Part shown: in pieces, positions 62,321-64,000 of the stretch
Position numbering within the stretch: the first letter of the stretch is position 1
Layout of the letters: each line of letters begins with the position of its first letter
Made by a program: the position numbers and the translations under genes
NCBI GenBank assembly: GCA_020650975.1
Contig: JAIPMN010000963.1
Location: 1 to 64,000 of the forward strand
Reading direction: 5' to 3'
DNA: 64,000 nucleotides
DNA from: Apostichopus californicus
Taxonomy: Eukaryota > Echinodermata > Holothuroidea > Aspidochirotida > Stichopodidae
The notes under the pieces: model-generated
What the model was told of the DNA's origin: nothing
The model's database searches: none
Seen by the model: only the letters and a program-made list of their open reading frames with translations

Positions 62321-62643
62321 CTGTGAACAACATAAATAGAGGCATCTTACAGCTGTGTATAGTCATTGGTCGGTGCTTCATAATGCTGTAGCTACCACTG
62401 ACTAAAAAAGTCCAAATTCTGATGTGAATTGATCATTTGAACTTACACAACTCCCCCCCCCCCCATCCCCATACCACCCCATGTTAATTCTTTTTCATTT
62501 TATGTTTTGAGCAAACACATTCATAAGTTATATATGTTTGATAAAAATAAAACATTCAAATCTAGGACACTAGATAGGTAATTGAGGTCTGGTTTAATTG
62601 TCTCCATGAACAACTTGCAGCTACATGTAATATGTCTGAAGTC

Positions 62644-62858
62644 AAGTTACAGCCAGTTGGGACAATTTCCTAATGCTAAATACCTCTCTAAACTGGACAC
62701 CAATATCATGCTCTCAGAGCATGTCAGTACAAACAGTTCCTTAAACCTTGATCTGATAGAAACATGATATTCATACTGCTCGTACTGACCATAGGAGTGC
62801 TCTGAAGCAGGACATGACACTACAGTATAGAAAAAATTGTCCCAACTGACTGCAAGTT
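62644..62858. mobile_element. Terminal-inverted-repeat (MITE-like) element
   Basis: Ends AAGTTACAGCCAGTTGGGAC and its near complement at 62835-62858. Internal inverted pieces around CAGAGCATGTCAGTACAAAC. No coding capacity. Its inner words form the array at 27428-27785. Confidence 0.5.
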
Positions 62859-63013
62859 AAGCAGATCCCATTAATAGTCATTGATATTTTGCTTTCACAT
62901 AACATAACATAAGTCATATGAAAATAACAGTTGGCTGCAATTAAGTCTCCAAGACATTCATAAAAGGGTGATTAACCTGGATCGTTGGATCAGACCATTT
63001 TACATGCAGACAT

Positions 63014-63262
63014 ATGTATGTATGTATGTATGTATATGTGATCTTCCCGCAAGCAGGAACTCGCGAAAGAAGCCATGGAGGTTTTTAGACTCGCAAGCTG
63101 ACCGAAGCCAATCTCTCGGCACACATCCACATTTAACGTCCATGTCGGGAAGTTGTTATTGAACAACACCCTTGCCAGACGACACACATTGCTGTCGGCG
63201 GGGAATCGAACCGGGGATCTCATGACTGGGAGACGCCGGCGTTAACCACTAGGCTATACACT
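63014..63262 (-). mobile_element. tRNA-derived SINE, copy 3 (reverse)
   Basis: Minus strand has TAGTGGTTAACGCCGGCGTC, CCCCGGTTCGATTCC (intact B box) and ends in GTTCCTGCTTGCGGGAAGAT with a CATACATA tail. Its body differs in the middle (GTCGTCTGGCAAGGGTGTTG), so it is a subfamily variant. Confidence 0.5.
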
Positions 63263-63474
63263 ACGCCTATACACTCCACTAGGCTATACACTCTGACATA
63301 TGTCACAAACTTTTCATGGTATTTTTTTGTAATGCCCTACCACCAATCACAAGATTAGAGAGTTAAATTTGACAGTCTCATGTCTGTATGGGTTATCTCT
63401 AAATCGTGTGACACCTTACACTAAATCTTTACCTGTCTTACACCAACACCATGTGACCCTACACTACATCATCT

Positions 63475-63800
63475 TATTATTATTCTGCGTGAAAATCGCT
63501 CAAATCGTTCATGGGGCAAAAGAGCTTTGGCTGCTGCTGCCCCTTGTCTGTGGAACAGCCTTCCAGAACATGTAAAACACATTCCATTCCTTGCTTCTTT
63601 TAAATGCTCTCTCAAGACTCATCTGATGAAAACTGTTTAATTAATTGTTCACTGTTGCCCATTTTTGCTTGCATTTTTGTCTTGTACTATGTTTACTGTG
63701 TTTTGTTTTGCTGTCTCACTGTTTGTGTCACTGAGCCATGAGCGTCTTTTTTGACGGATACCAGCACATTATAAATGTCCATTATTATTATTCAGCACAA
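63475..63800 (+). mobile_element. Second CR1/L2-like LINE 3' end
   Basis: Plus strand reads WGKRALAAAAPCLWNSLPEH, SLKTHLMKTV, stop, then a 3' UTR ending ACATTATAAATGTCCATTAT and ATT repeats. The LWNSLP and KTHL motifs are typical of the C-terminal end of the CR1/L2 reverse-transcriptase ORF. Different subfamily from 26850-27066. Confidence 0.5.
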
Positions 63801-64000
63801 CGTGAAATGTATTATGAGGTTAACACTCAGAAGGCCAGATGGCAAGTCCCCCGATCTTTAAACATGCAAGGCTATGCACCAAACAGTAATGATGTTGGTG
63901 AGCGACATATAAAGTAGCTCTTAAACGTATAGCATAATAATGTCACATCCCTCCTCTTTTGACAAAGAAGTTGATTCTTCAATAGAAACGAATACTAAAG
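63801..64000. other. Nothing recognised
   Basis: Short flank after the LINE tail; no exon of the giant gene seen. Confidence 0.5.

Noticed and set aside
3275-62320. Notch, EGF-repeat, TNF-receptor or SVEP1/SCUBE gene
   Set aside because: Cysteine spacing lacks the six-cysteine EGF pattern, and no CUB, sushi or VWA motifs are seen; the pattern is ephrin-receptor-like/GCC2-GCC3.
1-64000. Endogenous retrovirus, LTR element, Polinton or toxin remnants
   Set aside because: I saw no gag, protease, integrase, envelope or capsid signature and no paired long terminal repeats; recognisable retroelements are LINE tails and SINEs only.

Overview
This is animal (metazoan) nuclear DNA. It is AT-rich and full of introns, tandem repeats and short interspersed elements. 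tRNA-derived SINEs, CR1/L2-like LINE tails ending in ATT repeats, foldback elements and a repeat resembling the hammerhead motif of Penelope-like elements suggest a marine invertebrate, perhaps a deuterostome such as an echinoderm. That placement is an inference and cannot be proven from the window alone.

One gene dominates the window. On the minus strand, from about 62.3 kb down to 3.3 kb, I can place 68 consecutive internal exons with splice sites. Every junction is compatible in reading phase. Joined, they give 13,419 bases, or 4,473 codons, without a stop. The product is a giant, almost purely repetitive cysteine-rich extracellular protein built from modules of the form C-P-x-G-[YFH]-Y-C-P-x-G-[ST] followed by P-C-P-x-G-T-[YF] and C-x-x-C-x-x-G-Y-Y-C. 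This matches the ephrin-receptor-like / GCC2-GCC3 cysteine-rich family (growth-factor-receptor Cys-rich fold). The modules form a higher-order repeat of roughly 235 residues, seen about 19 times. Neither the signal peptide and start nor the C-terminus lies in the window. A possible further exon touches base 1.

Layout: 1-3.27 kb is the 3' side of the gene region (foldback element, degenerate ATTCTA/TTGCA satellite, possible edge exon). From 3.27 to 62.3 kb the exons sit every 0.3-1.3 kb. The introns carry about 25 tandem arrays, two tRNA-headed SINE copies plus two other tRNA-like heads, a LINE tail, hAT-like non-autonomous copies, and two copies of a hammerhead-like motif, one in a 129-bp near-perfect palindrome. 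From 62.3 to 64 kb there is a terminal-inverted-repeat element, a third SINE copy and a second LINE tail.

The most unusual observation is that at least four intronic minisatellites are amplified copies of an exon-intron boundary of this gene. Three carry repeated 5' splice sites (exons 45, 47, 52 in transcript order). One carries repeated 3' splice sites with unit lengths that are multiples of three (exon 33), so upstream acceptors would add in-frame peptide repeats. One intron uses a GC donor (after exon 46), and at least one exon relic lies in an intron.
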